The notes under the pieces: model-generated | The model's input: the letters and a program-made list of their open reading frames with translations, nothing else | Database searches by the model: none | Told to the model about the DNA's origin: nothing | In this document: in pieces, positions 1-10,466 of the stretch | Layout: each line of letters begins with the position of its first letter | Position numbering within the stretch: position 1 is the stretch's first letter | Assembly: GCA_027575765.1 (NCBI GenBank) | Contig: JANBPT010000463.1 | Span: 1-34,630, forward strand | Direction of reading: 5' to 3' | DNA: 34,630 nucleotides | From: Tieghemiomyces parasiticus | Taxonomy: Eukaryota > Kickxellomycota > Dimargaritomycetes > Dimargaritales > Dimargaritaceae | Program-made: the position numbers and the translations under genes

Positions 1-1443
1 ATTGACAGCTAGGGTAAACATGGGCCGCAGGGAAGAAAGTGCAGGGGTAATCCTCAGCAAGCCGTGTAGATTAGAAATGTTGGAAGCATGTCACCACGCA
101 CTAGTAAGCCCAATGGGCGTGATGTCGATATGGCTAGTCCCGACGGTTGTGCAGTGTAGTGAGCTGAAGGGGTACTTGGAAGTCTATGCGCTTAACCAAT
201 CCACTGCCGGTGGCCCAGCTTACCGGAAAAATCGTCCCGAAGGGGTTTCCCCTTGGGCTCGGCATACGAAGGAAGGTCGAGACGGCCGCACGACTATAGG
301 CCGCTAAGCGAGGGTGACGGAAGTAGGTCACCAGGGGTGACTGCTGATCGACGAGCGAGTGCAGTGGATTTTGGGGATGATAATGTCCGTGCCTTCGAGT
401 GCGGTTCAGGGGGGGGCTTACTCACGGCTTGTCACGGGCGTTGTACGTGTGGGGTGGGGCAGATGGGCCTTTGGGAGTGGGACTGAGAGGCTGGCGCCTG
501 TGCCGTCGAGTACGGCTCGGCTGTGCAGCCGGAGAGAAGGACAGGCCGTCCATAACCGCCGGCTCTTTGTGAACACGGGATTACCAGCTGTGGATATCGG
601 TTTCATTTGCCGCAGGATGTAGAGTCAGAGTGCGCAAAATTATTATGCCGAGGACTGTAGCGCGGCCTTCAAGGCTATGTGCCCAGGCTGGTACCGTAAC
701 CGGAGGGGGTGGGGGAGGGGAGTTAATTACGGCGGCCGCTTCTTTCTGAAGGGGCGACTATTGCGAGCGCACTTTGTCTGTCCCTGACGCTCGGGGTCGA
801 GGTGTGGGTGTGTCGCCGGAGAGACGAGAGGCGATCGCATACCATACCACCGTCGAACTGGGGAGGACGGAAGCCACCATAGAAGCCGCCTCTCTATAGT
901 CTCTAAATGATGGAAAAATCCCTTTGCTTACGACTGCCCGACCGGTTCTATCCGCCAAGCGAAGGAGAAAGAAGGCGCGAGAGACGATGGATGTTGATAA
1001 TGAGAAATAGTGGCGGTTGGAAGCCGATCGCATGTCCCCGTCACGGTCGCGCGGAGTCAAACAAGACGGTAACAGGTGAGGTTTCGACTGATGATGAGGG
1101 CTCCGCCGGTGGTTAGGCCAGCAGGGGAGCCGTCGGCCGCCAGCCTTTGAGTCATACCGACTAGGTTGCTTTCCGTGATCACTGCATCCCGGCGGCTAGT
1201 ACTGTAGGCCCGTCCCGCTGGTTAGACGGGCCAACCGCTGACATCTCCTGCCACACCTCGCCTGGTTGTACCTACTCTGCCGATCGATTTTATTTAGTTG
1301 TATTCGTCGCGAAATGATCAAGTGTCACCAGCCTCATGGTCCCGGATCTTAATTAGCGGAAATGACACTTTGGAGGGTCAACAATGAAAAAACGATATTG
1401 TGTTTTATCCACCATGGTATGGCTACTTTGACACAGTAAAGTA
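1..1443. other. No gene seen (left flank)
   Basis: Only short open frames without recognisable protein similarity occur here on either strand, and none shows a convincing exon chain with consensus splice sites. There are no obvious repeats longer than simple G-rich runs (for example around 705-720). It is either intergenic DNA or the flank of a gene lying outside the window. Confidence 0.5.
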
Positions 1444-1800
1444 ATGGAATGGACCGCAGCTCTGACTTTCCTCCTCCCCCTCCGCTTTACTAGATCCCTC
1501 GCCTATCGGCTGTGCTGCAGTAGGGTATGTCCCTTACACCTGTTAATAGGGCCGGCGAGGACTACCGGTTCCACTTCATCACACCTCCATTCCTCCCACT
1601 CTCCACTCTCAATTCCTAACCATCCATCCACCACACGTTTTCTTCTCTACACCGTCGCGACCCTCGTCCTCACCCTGGCCTTGGCCAACGCCGTACCTAC
1701 CAAGCGCAGAGGATCGGTCAGCGAGTCAAGGCCGGCGTCGAAGAAGCCTAAGCCAGAGGCGACTATCCCCAAGGTCACCGTCACTCCTCCCACCGAGTAA
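1444..1800 (+). CDS. Weak small ORF with an internal signal-peptide-like segment
   Basis: I do not recognise this 118-codon frame. The first half reads like non-coding CT-rich DNA. The last 55 codons have protein-like composition: a hydrophobic run ending in LALANAVP, with an AxA-type signal peptidase site, followed by a short Lys/Pro/Ser-rich tail (RRGSVSESRPASKKPKPEA). If this were a secreted peptide, a start codon would be expected near 1630, but the in-frame codons there are ACA CGT and no ATG is present. A start in an upstream exon, a lost start, or chance are all possible. The A/T-rich sequence after the stop could be a 3' UTR. The ORF assignment is direct observation; the function is unknown. 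Confidence 0.2.
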   Translation: MEWTAALTFLLPLRFTRSLAYRLCCSRVCPLHLLIGPARTTGSTSSHLHSSHSPLSIPNHPSTTRFLLYTVATLVLTLALANAVPTKRRGSVSESRPASKKPKPEATIPKVTVTPPTE

Positions 1801-2449
1801 TCACGTTCCTCTGGGTCAGTCGGTGCCCGTGGTGACTTTAAGCGCGCTCATTTTGCGTTGCCGAGCAATTCCCATCTTCATTTCTTTTCATAAATACATT
1901 TGGCTCTTACCGTATCCCTTCTCCTCTCCTACGGCTTGTGAGATTCAAGTCGCCAGTATCAAAGCCATTTAAGTGGACTATCGCCTACCGTGGCCCCACC
2001 TTGAGGGCCGGGTGCTAAGATTGTGAAGTATTTGTGGATTGGTGTGAAACTAGTCTCCGTGGAATGAACGTTGCAGTAATCGGAGTACGTTAGAAGCCAA
2101 ACCACTGACGCTCAATGGTTTTCTGGTGGGGTGTAAATCATAATAGACTTCGGTACAGTGCCTGGCACCTGCGGGGCTGCGAACGGTGATAGTCCGCGGG
2201 AATCGAGGCCACAGGGTTTGTTTATTGTCATGGCAAACGCCTACCGGAGCACGTGATACTAGCTGAAACGTCAACAGTGCCTAAGCCTCCTGTTTAGACG
2301 GCCCCCCGCATGAGCGGTGGCGGACAAAGGTAAATCGGTTCATGTGCCATTGGTCTAAGGAATTAACGTTTGGCCCCCTGTCTGGTGCAGCCTCTTTCAG
2401 CTTTCCGCATTGTTAACTCGCCCACTACCACCTATCACAACTCATCCCC
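1801..2449. other. Intergenic; upstream region of CAC2
   Basis: No coding frame is supported. A pyrimidine-rich stretch (about 2380-2449, ending in CCCATG) lies immediately before the CAC2 start and probably holds its promoter and 5' UTR. No clear TATA box was found. Confidence 0.5.
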
Positions 2450-5413
2450 ATGAAGGCCAAGACATTCCAAATCAACTGGCACGACAAACTGGCCGTCTTC
2501 GCGGCCGATTTCGACCCGAGCAGCAGCGGGCGGTTCGCCACAGCCGGCGGCGATAGTAACGTCAGGGTAAGTTGCCAAAAGCCGACATCACTTGAACTGA
2601 GTTTGGCCGCCTTCCCTTCTCCTCCCGTGTGGCCTGAACCTCGGTCTCGTTATCTCACCCTTGACCAGATTCCGGACGCACAACGTCGGCCAAGTTCATA
2701 TGGGGAGAGTGGTAAACTAACAATCAGCACTCATTACCCTTTCGGCCCTCTCTCTTCCCTCTCACTGCACCGCGTGCTCTATATATCGCCTCATATCAAA
2801 CATGGTTATGCCTGGCTAGATTTGGCGATTGAACGCTTCCGCCTCAGGAGCCGTCACAGTGGATTTTACGGCCAACTTATCCCGGCACTCGGCTGCCGTC
2901 AATGTCGTTCGCTTCTCGCCACGCGGTAAGTTTGCATTTTAAGTGCCGATCCAGCTGTTGCTTCTACACATTCTATACTATGGGTGCGACCGAATTAACT
3001 CCCTCAAGTGTACATAGGCCACAGCTCCTAAGTGAGTAACAAATGGTCACCACCCGTCGTTAACGTGTCCTCGAGTCACCATCTTCCATTGTTGGGTATT
3101 CCTTTTGACCACTGTCGCCTTCGTCTTCCAGATTCCTTGCTCGCGTCTTCTGGTGATGGTAAGTGACCGCTGTAAATTCTTACTATATCTGGTCGTCACC
3201 ATGATCGTTGAAGTACTCATGTGGCCCTACAGTAATGGTAACAGCCGTGTTGATATACCTTTCGTATGCCTTATTGTTGTGGGTCACCCTCAATCTGTTT
3301 TACCTCGCCTTTTGCCTAATTTTTTACTTGGCACCGCAGATGGAACGATCATCGTATGGAAGCAGAGCCAAGCGATGGAGGGTAATCTCGAACGACGTGA
3401 GGAGGACGAATTTGCATCGGAGACCTGGAAAGTAGTCTCCTTACTGAGGTTAGTAATGTACACTTCTGCTTCGCTGTTGGTCGTTCACTGCGCCGTTTTG
3501 TCGCCGCGATCAGTGCAAGCATAACGGCTAGACTTTTCAAGAATTTCTGGTCGCAGGCTGGTCCCATGAGGGTCGGGCAGTTCTTGATAATGCGCCTCAC
3601 TCACCAACTACGATCATGACATACTTCGGATAACGATACGCAGAGGGTCACTGGCGGACATCTACGATTTGTCCTGGTCTGCCGATGGCCGGTTCATTAT
3701 CAGCGGCTCGGTCGACAATACAGCACGCATCTGGGACGTCAAACAAGGTAAAGATTTGGTCTAAAGCATGTCGGGAGTTAAGTGCACGCAGTCCCTCCTG
3801 CAATGAGGATCACCAAGAACAGGTGACAACAACATGTAGTCCGTATACCAATTCGCCACTCATTATCTGTGGAGGCCAACCACCTATTCATCCTCGTGTC
3901 CGCAAACAGCCAAGTGCCTGCATTGTGTCGCCGACCACAGCCACTACGTACAGGGCGTGACATGGGACCCTCTTGGGCAGTACTTTGCAACGCAGAGCAG
4001 TGACCGGTAAGCCTGAGGAATTGACCATGGTGGCACTACTTTAATAGGGCGCCAGGGCAATAGTATGGGACATTCTTACTTCCCTGTACTAACCCAATCC
4101 CCATACTGTGGCTCGGATACTTTTCCCACCATGCCTACCAGGTCAGTCAACATATATCAATGGATGGTCCGCAGCGCCAATTCAACCAAGAAGGCCTTGG
4201 CCGCCAAGCATGCCCGCATCGAAGTTGAAGGCACATCTCCGGCGGTCTCTGTCTCTAAAGAACCTGTTGCCGGGGGCGATGGGTCGATTACGTCCGTCGC
4301 ACCCGCTCCGAGCTACCAGCGGTTGTACCACAGCGAGAACCTCACGTCATTCTTCCGGCGACCGTGCTTTACGCCGGACGGGTCGTTGCTGCTCACCCCG
4401 GCGGGAATCCGCAAACCCGTGGACGTGGCTAAGGGGATGGAAACCGTGGGTGATGCCGCCCCCGGCTCGGCCACCGTGAAAGACGATGCCCTTGAACACA
4501 CCGTCTACATGTATGCCCGAGACCAACTGGCGGGGTAAGTAAATGACCCAACTATCTGAGAAGCCTCGGCAGATCGCCCATCTCCTTGCCACTAGTAGCC
4601 ACGTCGGTGTGCCAATGATAAACTAACTCTACACTCACGCATTTATATATATATATATATATATATACCTGTCACTTACCTTCCCCGTTGACTTCGTTAC
4701 TTGTCACTTCAGTGTCCCGGTCGGCTGCCTGAGTGGATTTGGCAAGCCAGCCATCGCCGTTCGCTGTGCACCGCAGCGCTTCCACTTGCGGCGTGTCGTC
4801 CCCACCGCTTGGCTGGCACTGCCTTACCGAATGGTGATCGCCGTGGCTACCCAGGATGCGGTACTGCTGTACGATACCGAACAGACCGAACCCTTCGCCT
4901 ATCTGGCCAATTTCCACTATGCCACCTTGACCGACATTGCGTGGTAAGTTTCAATAGCGTGTATGAACTTTCCACCGTGTTAAGGACGCTGACTTGCCGC
5001 TACAATTCTGCCTGGGTTGCCAACTAACGCCATACTTTTCCCTTTTCATCGGACAACACACCCCAATTCCATTCTCTCTCCCTCCCACCACTACCCTGCT
5101 AAAACGCAGGTCTCCGGATTGCCGCTACTTGATCCTGACTTCTACTGACGGTTACTGCTCGGTCATCACCTTTGACGCTGGCGAACTGGGCGAGGAGTAC
5201 AAAGTGGCGGTTACTGCCACGACCAATAGCGGCGTGTCCCTCGGTGGTATGGCAACGCAGGAACCGGAGCCGGTGGTCCTTCTGGCACCGAAATCACCCC
5301 ATAGTGAATCCCAACCTCCGGTGGTGGCCCCGTCAGTAGCAGTAGTTCGGACGGGGCCCACCAATAAGTCAGGCAAGAAGCGTATCCAGCCAACTCTGAT
5401 CCAACCCTTATAG
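2450..5413 (+). CDS. CAC2: Chromatin assembly factor 1 subunit p60 (Cac2/CHAF1B), WD40 protein
   Basis: This is the WD40 subunit of CAF-1, the histone H3-H4 chaperone that deposits nucleosomes behind replication forks in the nucleus. Proposed exons are 2450-2566, 2669-2711 (tentative), 2848-2925, 3132-3158, 3340-3448, 3644-3747, 3910-4006, 4142-4534, 4713-4943 and 5110-5413. All junctions keep phase and give about 500 residues, a little shorter than human CHAF1B. The N-terminus [12 protein letters not shown] matches the family opening. Further exons give [69 protein letters not shown] and [14 protein letters not shown], which run in the same order as the CHAF1B propeller. The C-terminal tail is a short Pro/Ser/basic extension. 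The second exon lacks the usual IW after the first blade, so that joint is the weak point. One exon is only 27 nt. The gene is convergent with the small minus-strand gene at 5702. Confidence 0.93.
4644..4667. repeat. (TA)n microsatellite, 12 units
   Basis: A perfect TA dinucleotide tract of 24 nt lies inside the CAC2 intron between the exons ending at 4534 and starting at 4713. It is probably length-variable between strains. Its position in the intron means slippage would not change the protein. Confidence 0.95.
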
Positions 5414-5701
5414 TCCAGACCATAATCTGCTATTGGGCACTGTAAAGCATCGGCCCTCCACCTACCGCACCAAGGTGTACACCTAATTCACCCGCACAAT
5501 TATCCTGGCCTTCTAATGGGCGCGGTTTAGCTAGCGTTGCTGTATATTTGAAATAACAGACTACTCGTGTTAATGTATTAGTACAGTGGCCGTAGCGATC
5601 GGACGAATGAGCAAGTGAGTGAGAGACGAAAGCCCACCATTGGACCTAATGACCAGGGTGGCAAAAGGGAGCCTACTGAAGACAAATATTTCAGGTCGAA
5701 A
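5414..5701. other. Convergent intergenic spacer
   Basis: A 288-nt spacer separates the stop codons of CAC2 (+) and the acidic protein gene (-). It must hold both 3' ends. I see no clear AATAAA on either strand and no additional coding frame. Confidence 0.5.
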
Positions 5702-6226
5702 CTAGACGATGCCTTGGTTTCGCCAGTCGAGCAAGGCCTCCACGTCGGCGCTGCTGGTATCGCTCTCACTGCCATCTGCTCGTTCGTCCACCTTCATATC
5801 TGGATCGCTGCTGGGTTGCATCTTCGACAAGCTATCCTTCTCCCGTGGGGTTCCTCCAAGGGATGGTGACCTTTGTGGTGACTTGGCTTGACGTTCGGTC
5901 TGGAGGGTACGCAGGTGGTAAATCCGTGACCGAAGCCGTAAGATTTCCGCCCGGTCCTGGTCGCGTCGTTCGCGCCAGGCCAGCTCGTCCTCGTCAAGAT
6001 CGGCATCGGACGTCTCGCCGTCCACGGCGGCGGTAGCGGCTACTGAACCCTTGGCAGCCAGGGGAAGTGATGTGACAGTGGCCGTACCTTTGGGTGCATC
6101 CTCGGCCCGCGGTCGTTTGGATGTGGAGGTCTGGCAGATGCGTGGATCCTGACCGTCCTCAGATGTGTCCGAATCGCTATCGCTGCCATAGTCCACGAGG
6201 GACGCAAATTTGCGTTTGGAATCCAT
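5702..6226 (-). CDS. Acidic, charged 174-residue protein of unknown function
   Basis: I do not recognise this protein with confidence. The ATG at 6226 was chosen because sequence upstream in the same frame looks like non-coding pyrimidine-rich DNA, while MDSKRKFASLVDYGSDSDSD is protein-like. In order it has a basic start, an acidic/Ser stretch (about residues 12-25), a low-complexity middle containing the basic patch SKRPRAED, an acidic segment with a predicted helix (about 80-115, DEDELAWRERRDQDRAEILR), a Ser/Pro-rich linker, and an acidic end finishing in ALLDWRNQGIV. The SLVDYGSDSD opening and a C-terminal DWR motif recall nuclear RNA-processing proteins; a DWR-G ending also occurs in ZNF830, as I remember it. 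That is a weak resemblance and I assign no function. A nuclear location is inferred only from charge. No intron is needed. Confidence 0.6.
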   Translation of the reverse strand: MDSKRKFASLVDYGSDSDSDTSEDGQDPRICQTSTSKRPRAEDAPKGTATVTSLPLAAKGSVAATAAVDGETSDADLDEDELAWRERRDQDRAEILRLRSRIYHLRTLQTERQAKSPQRSPSLGGTPREKDSLSKMQPSSDPDMKVDERADGSESDTSSADVEALLDWRNQGIV

Positions 6227-6557
6227 ATGAATCAGCAAGGAGAAGCAGTCGTAGGGAAATAGAAAAAAAAAGGAGCCGATAGGCTGAAGAGGTCGACTAG
6301 ACATCACTGGCTGGGATTTGTAGGTGCAGAGACAGGGAGAGGTGGAATGGAGCGAACAACGAGCCTGCACCTTGACCAGGCCGAGCCTGAACATATGGAC
6401 ACGCCTTCGTCACATCGGCTCTGTAAGTATATTCAACTCGCGAAACCTAAAGCGTTACTGTAGTTCGTACATCATCGGAGCTCAGTTACAGCGGGTTGCT
6501 TCATTATTTATGGATACGTCCCGTGCCATCAGGTCACTCCTAGTTGGCGTACCAAGG
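6227..6557. other. Intergenic between two minus-strand genes
   Basis: This 331-nt stretch is the 3' flank of MTG1 and the upstream region of the acidic protein gene. On the minus strand it shows a T-rich tract (about 6262-6271) and CT-rich sequence shortly before the ATG at 6226. No coding frame is supported. Confidence 0.5.
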
Positions 6558-7840
6558 TCAGCCGGATCGAAGTTTCAGTTTCCGGGCCGCATTTTTCTCG
6601 CGCATCTTTTGGGCGCGCTCGCGCTTGGCCTCCTTAAGCTGCATCGATTTGCTCAGCACGGGCTCCTTTAGGTCGGCCATGAACGTTTCGACACTGGCGG
6701 GGTCAAGGTCGTCCAAGACCAGGTGGCCAAACTTGCCCAGCTGGAACTCGCGGACAAACCGGCGGGCCGCCTCCTCGTGGTGGTAGCCTCCACCTTTTTG
6801 CAAAATACCGAACCGTTTCGCCACTTGGGCGAGGACCTCGCTGATGTCGTCGCTGGGCTGCTCCAAGTTGATCAATTTGGCATAGCTGGTTCCCCCCGGA
6901 GAGGAGGTGGAGGTAAGGAGGGGTGTGCGTCATAGTCGGGTTAATTCATTTCCTATAGCCCTTATTTCCCGGAAGGAGACCTACACATGGAGCCAGCGAC
7001 TGACAGCGGGCGTCCTTTCTACCCTCTGGCCGCTTACTCGGTGTTGTGTTGCCGATTTAGCTGATAGAGCAGGTAGTCGGCAACGATCTCAATCTCCATG
7101 GCCTCGGTGTTCATGCCGTCAGTAAGTGCGACTTTAAGGGCCCGCAGAGGGTCGGAGACGTAGGGTAGCATCAGACCCGGAGTGTCCAGGACGTAGACGG
7201 GCGGGTCGGCATGGATCTTGACCGAGGTGTGGATCCGCTGGGTGACGCCTGGCCGACGCCCCGTGGTTACGGCGTTCCCCCGTCCAACCCCGGCGCTGCG
7301 GAGGGCATTGATCAGCGCCGACTTGCCCACGTTGGGCATCCCTACCACCATGGCCGTTAGTGAGGGATTGTGAGAAGGGTTCCGGCAAGCGAGCTCTGAT
7401 CGGGATAGGGAAGAAGAAAGGAAATGGTGAGAAGGGGCCAATGCCAGGGCTGACAGAGGGCCGGACAGAATACGCCCTTAGTTCCCAGCCTACTTACCGG
7501 CCGCGTACGACACGACGCTCCGAACCGTGCGGGGCGTTTTGGCATTGGTAAACACTACGGGAGAGTTAGTCACCCCAGCCAGGGCCTGTCGTATCCGTGC
7601 GGGGGTTCCGGGGGTGGTTAAATCGGTCTTATTGTACACAATCAATCGGTTACGCTCCTGGGCGAACTCTTCAAACTGCGGGTTGATAGACGACAACGGT
7701 AGACGGGCGTCCCGCGTCTCGATAATGAGGTCCACTGTCTGCAGTTTAGCGGTCATGTCACGTAGACCACGGGCCATGTGGCCCGGGAACCAATTGAAGG
7801 TCCGTTCGATCTGGAACGCGGTGCGGAATGTACTGGCCAT
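6558..7840 (-). CDS. MTG1: Mitochondrial ribosome-assembly GTPase Mtg1
   Basis: This is a circularly permuted GTPase of the YlqF/MTG1 family, known to act in assembly of the mitochondrial large ribosomal subunit. Exons on the minus strand are 7840-7498, 7395-7038 and 6885-6558, with GTAAG donors and in-phase joins, giving 342 residues, close to the family length. Motifs appear in the permuted order: WFPGHMARG (17-25), the G4 motif NKTD (70-73), the G1 loop GMPNVGKS (133-140), RPGVTQ (162-167) and the G3 motif DTPG (185-188), then a helical C-terminal domain. The in-frame ATG at 7933 would add 31 residues and could supply a targeting peptide, so the start is uncertain. The last 25 or so residues are a strongly basic helix (KEAKRERAQKMREKNAARKLK) that I do not recall from the human protein. 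The gene is divergent from ARP10. Confidence 0.92.
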
Positions 7841-8330
7841 GGCCTGCGAAATGGGGTCAGCGAGATTCACCAAGTGTACAGAAGCCAAAGTCGGTTGCGG
7901 TAAGGATTTGGGTATGTAGAGGCTATTGCGCAAGGGTCGTTGTAGTGGACATGGCTGGAGACGCAGACGAGCCCCTGTGGCTGCAATCCGTAGGCCGCAC
8001 GCTAGCTGGAGAAAACTCGCAATCCAGGTCGAATTGGTTTGGCCAGGGCGGCTCTACAAGTGGAATTTCCGCCGGCTCTCGCTTGGTGGCCCGGGAATTA
8101 ACTACATCCTGTGCGTCCCTTCAGGCAAGCTGGTCGGGGCCAAACTCCGCCCTTCTTCCTTGATACTACCAACCTGTTTTCAGCTGGCCCCACCATCGTG
8201 CTTACTCCTACTTTGTAAGCCTGTACCCCCCCCCCATCCCACACATAACACTTGTTCACCCGGTGGAGGACTCTGCGTTCAACGCTATCGCCGTCTGCTA
8301 TAGACCTATCCATTTTCTTATCACTGGGTC
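7841..8330. promoter_or_regulatory. Divergent intergenic region between MTG1 and ARP10
   Basis: This 490-nt spacer lies between two divergently transcribed start codons and must contain both promoters. It includes a C-run (8227-8236) and a pyrimidine-rich stretch leading to the ARP10 ATG. No clear TATA element is seen. If MTG1 starts at 7933 the spacer is shorter. Confidence 0.45.
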
Positions 8331-10022
8331 ATGTCCTTTCTCAATCGACTACGGTCCGCCATCGGTGACCCCTCGGAAGCCACCGCCGGTCCCGTTACGG
8401 GGTTGACCAGTCGGCTGGGTTCCACGAGTGCCTATTCCCCGAGCGGCTTCAGCCCTGCTACCGCGGGCCTCGGCAGCTCGAGCGTGGGCCGTCGCTTTTC
8501 TGTCTACGGTACGGAGGACCGAGTGGTCCTTGATATCGGCAGCCACGCCCTCCGCTGTGGCTTCAGCGGCGAACCGCATCCGCGGCAGGTGATACCGCTC
8601 TACCACGACCTCCGGTGGAACCCGCGTCCGGCCCTGCCCTTTACTGCAGACCCCCAGACGGCCCGCGCCGCCGCAGCTGTCGTAGCCTCCGAGGTGTTTG
8701 ACCAGCGCCGTGAGACGGGCCAGGCTCTGTACTCGCTACGCATCCACGAGCTAGACCCGGGCCGTCTACGCCACCTGCTAGCCCATTACCTCCGTCGGGT
8801 GTTCAGCGAGGTACTCATGACCGACCCCAAGCTCCGGAAGGTACTAATCTGTGATGCGCCTCTGTGTCCGCTACCGCTCAAGCGGGCGGTGGCTGAGGTG
8901 CTCTTTGCCCAGTTTGAAGTCTCCGCCCTAGTCTATTTCCCCACTCCTTCACTGGCCCTGCTCACCGCAGGCACCACCAACGGCCTAGTCATCGACTGCG
9001 GCCACCTCGAGACCACCGTCGTGCCCGTATTTGAATCGCACGCCCTGATTCACCACACCCGCACCACTCCAGTAGCCGGCCGGGCCCTCGGGATACACCT
9101 ACAGGACCTCCTACTCGCCCACACCACGCTGACTGCCTTGCCCGCTGCTGGGACGGACATCGATTCTGCCCTGACCCCTGCCCTACCTTCCCTCGAGGAG
9201 GTCCTAACTGAAGCCGTGGTTGAGGATATCAAGACGCGCCTCCTGTTCGCCAGCCCGGTACACGCCGGGTTCGTTGAGACCAACCCATCCGCCGACGATC
9301 GCACGCGGTGGTACCGGGATACCACGACCGCTGCCGATACCACCTACACGCTGACCCACCCGTCCCCCAAGGACTCTACCTCGACCACGCTGCCACGGCG
9401 ACGCTACGCGCTGGTCGTCCCCGGATGGATTCGGGAACGCGCCGCCGAAATTTTGTTCCGTGGCAACGAGGAACAGGACATGGCCGGAATCCCGAACACG
9501 ATCCTGGATGCCCTCCTACGCGCCCCCATTGATCTCCGCCAGCTGCTCTCCACCTCCCTGCTGATTGTCGGTGGTACCGCCATGCTACCCAATTTCGCGG
9601 CCCGTCTACACCTCGAGCTGCAACACCTTCTCCTCCACCAGCCGCGGTACCGCAGTGCCCTCCGGCACCTAACCGAGCACCTCGAGTTTCTCGATGACAA
9701 GACGAACGGTCAGCTCTTCTCCCGGAACCTGCGGGTGTGGGTGGGCGGTAAGTTTTTATTCTTCTGCTGACGAACGTTCCTGGTACTGGGGCCTTTGCGC
9801 TCCATCCCGTCGAAACCAGTCTCTGTAGACCTGGTAACTTCATCGCATTCGACTAATCATCCCGGCCACCTTCTTCCAACGTTCCCTCCGCACATCATGC
9901 CCAATCATGCCACTCATATAGGCTCACTCATGGGCTCCCTCCGCTGCCCTGGCGCTGAGATCAATCGTACCGATTTTAACGAGCAGCCGCTACCAGACTG
10001 GACCGCCCCTAGCGAGGTTTAA
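8331..10022 (+). CDS. ARP10: Dynactin actin-related protein Arp10/Arp11 (ACTR10)
   Basis: This is the divergent actin-like subunit that caps the pointed end of the dynactin minifilament, acting with dynein in the cytoplasm. Exons are 8331-9747 and 9922-10022 (GTAAGT donor, ATAG acceptor, phase preserved), giving 505 residues against about 417 for human ACTR10. The actin fold is visible as VVLDIGSHALRCGFSGE (about 66-82), a segment like the human VVIIESVLCPSHFRE region (KVLICDAPLCPLPLKR), GLVIDCGHLETTVVPVFE, VEDIKTRLLF, ILDALLRAPIDLRQLL and LLIVGGTAMLPNF. Exon 2 completes WVGG and adds SLMGSLRCPG and PLPDW, matching the human C-terminus. Extra length comes from a Ser/Gly-rich N-terminal leader of about 60 residues and an insert near 275-355. 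Introns are few compared with CAC2. Confidence 0.92.
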
Positions 10023-10466
10023 CGTGATTTACCGATAGGAACCGTGGCCCCTCATGTCCACGATCTATTAATTAGACTGTTCTGGTTCTTAGTGACGCGT
10101 TTTTAACGACGTCTTGCCCTACTGTGTTGTATGCATTCGGGTCCTAGTTTTTTTTGCATTATATCTGGATAATCAGATTTCTCATCCAGCGTACCTCACC
10201 GTATCCAGCTGTCACCTTGAAGTAGGACATAATTGACTGATAGTTAAGGGCGCCTACCAACGGGTGGGAAGTCTAGTTGTAGGTTATATTTGCCGTTGGA
10301 AGGCTTGATTTTAGGTAATAGTATTAAGAGTGCCAGCGTTTTTTTTGGTGAAGAGAATATGGAATTGACGGCCTCGAATGTGGTTTACTAGGGTATTTGA
10401 AATAATGAAAAAATAAAGTCGCAGGCAGCCGACCCGGATATACCAGGCCGAGGTCTGAGTCATCGT
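10023..10466. other. Convergent intergenic spacer, A/T-rich
   Basis: A 444-nt A/T-rich spacer separates the stop of ARP10 (+) from the stop of the secreted-protein gene (-). It has several T- and A-runs. AATAAA at about 10413-10418 on the plus strand is a plausible but distant polyadenylation signal for ARP10. No coding frame is supported. Confidence 0.5.
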
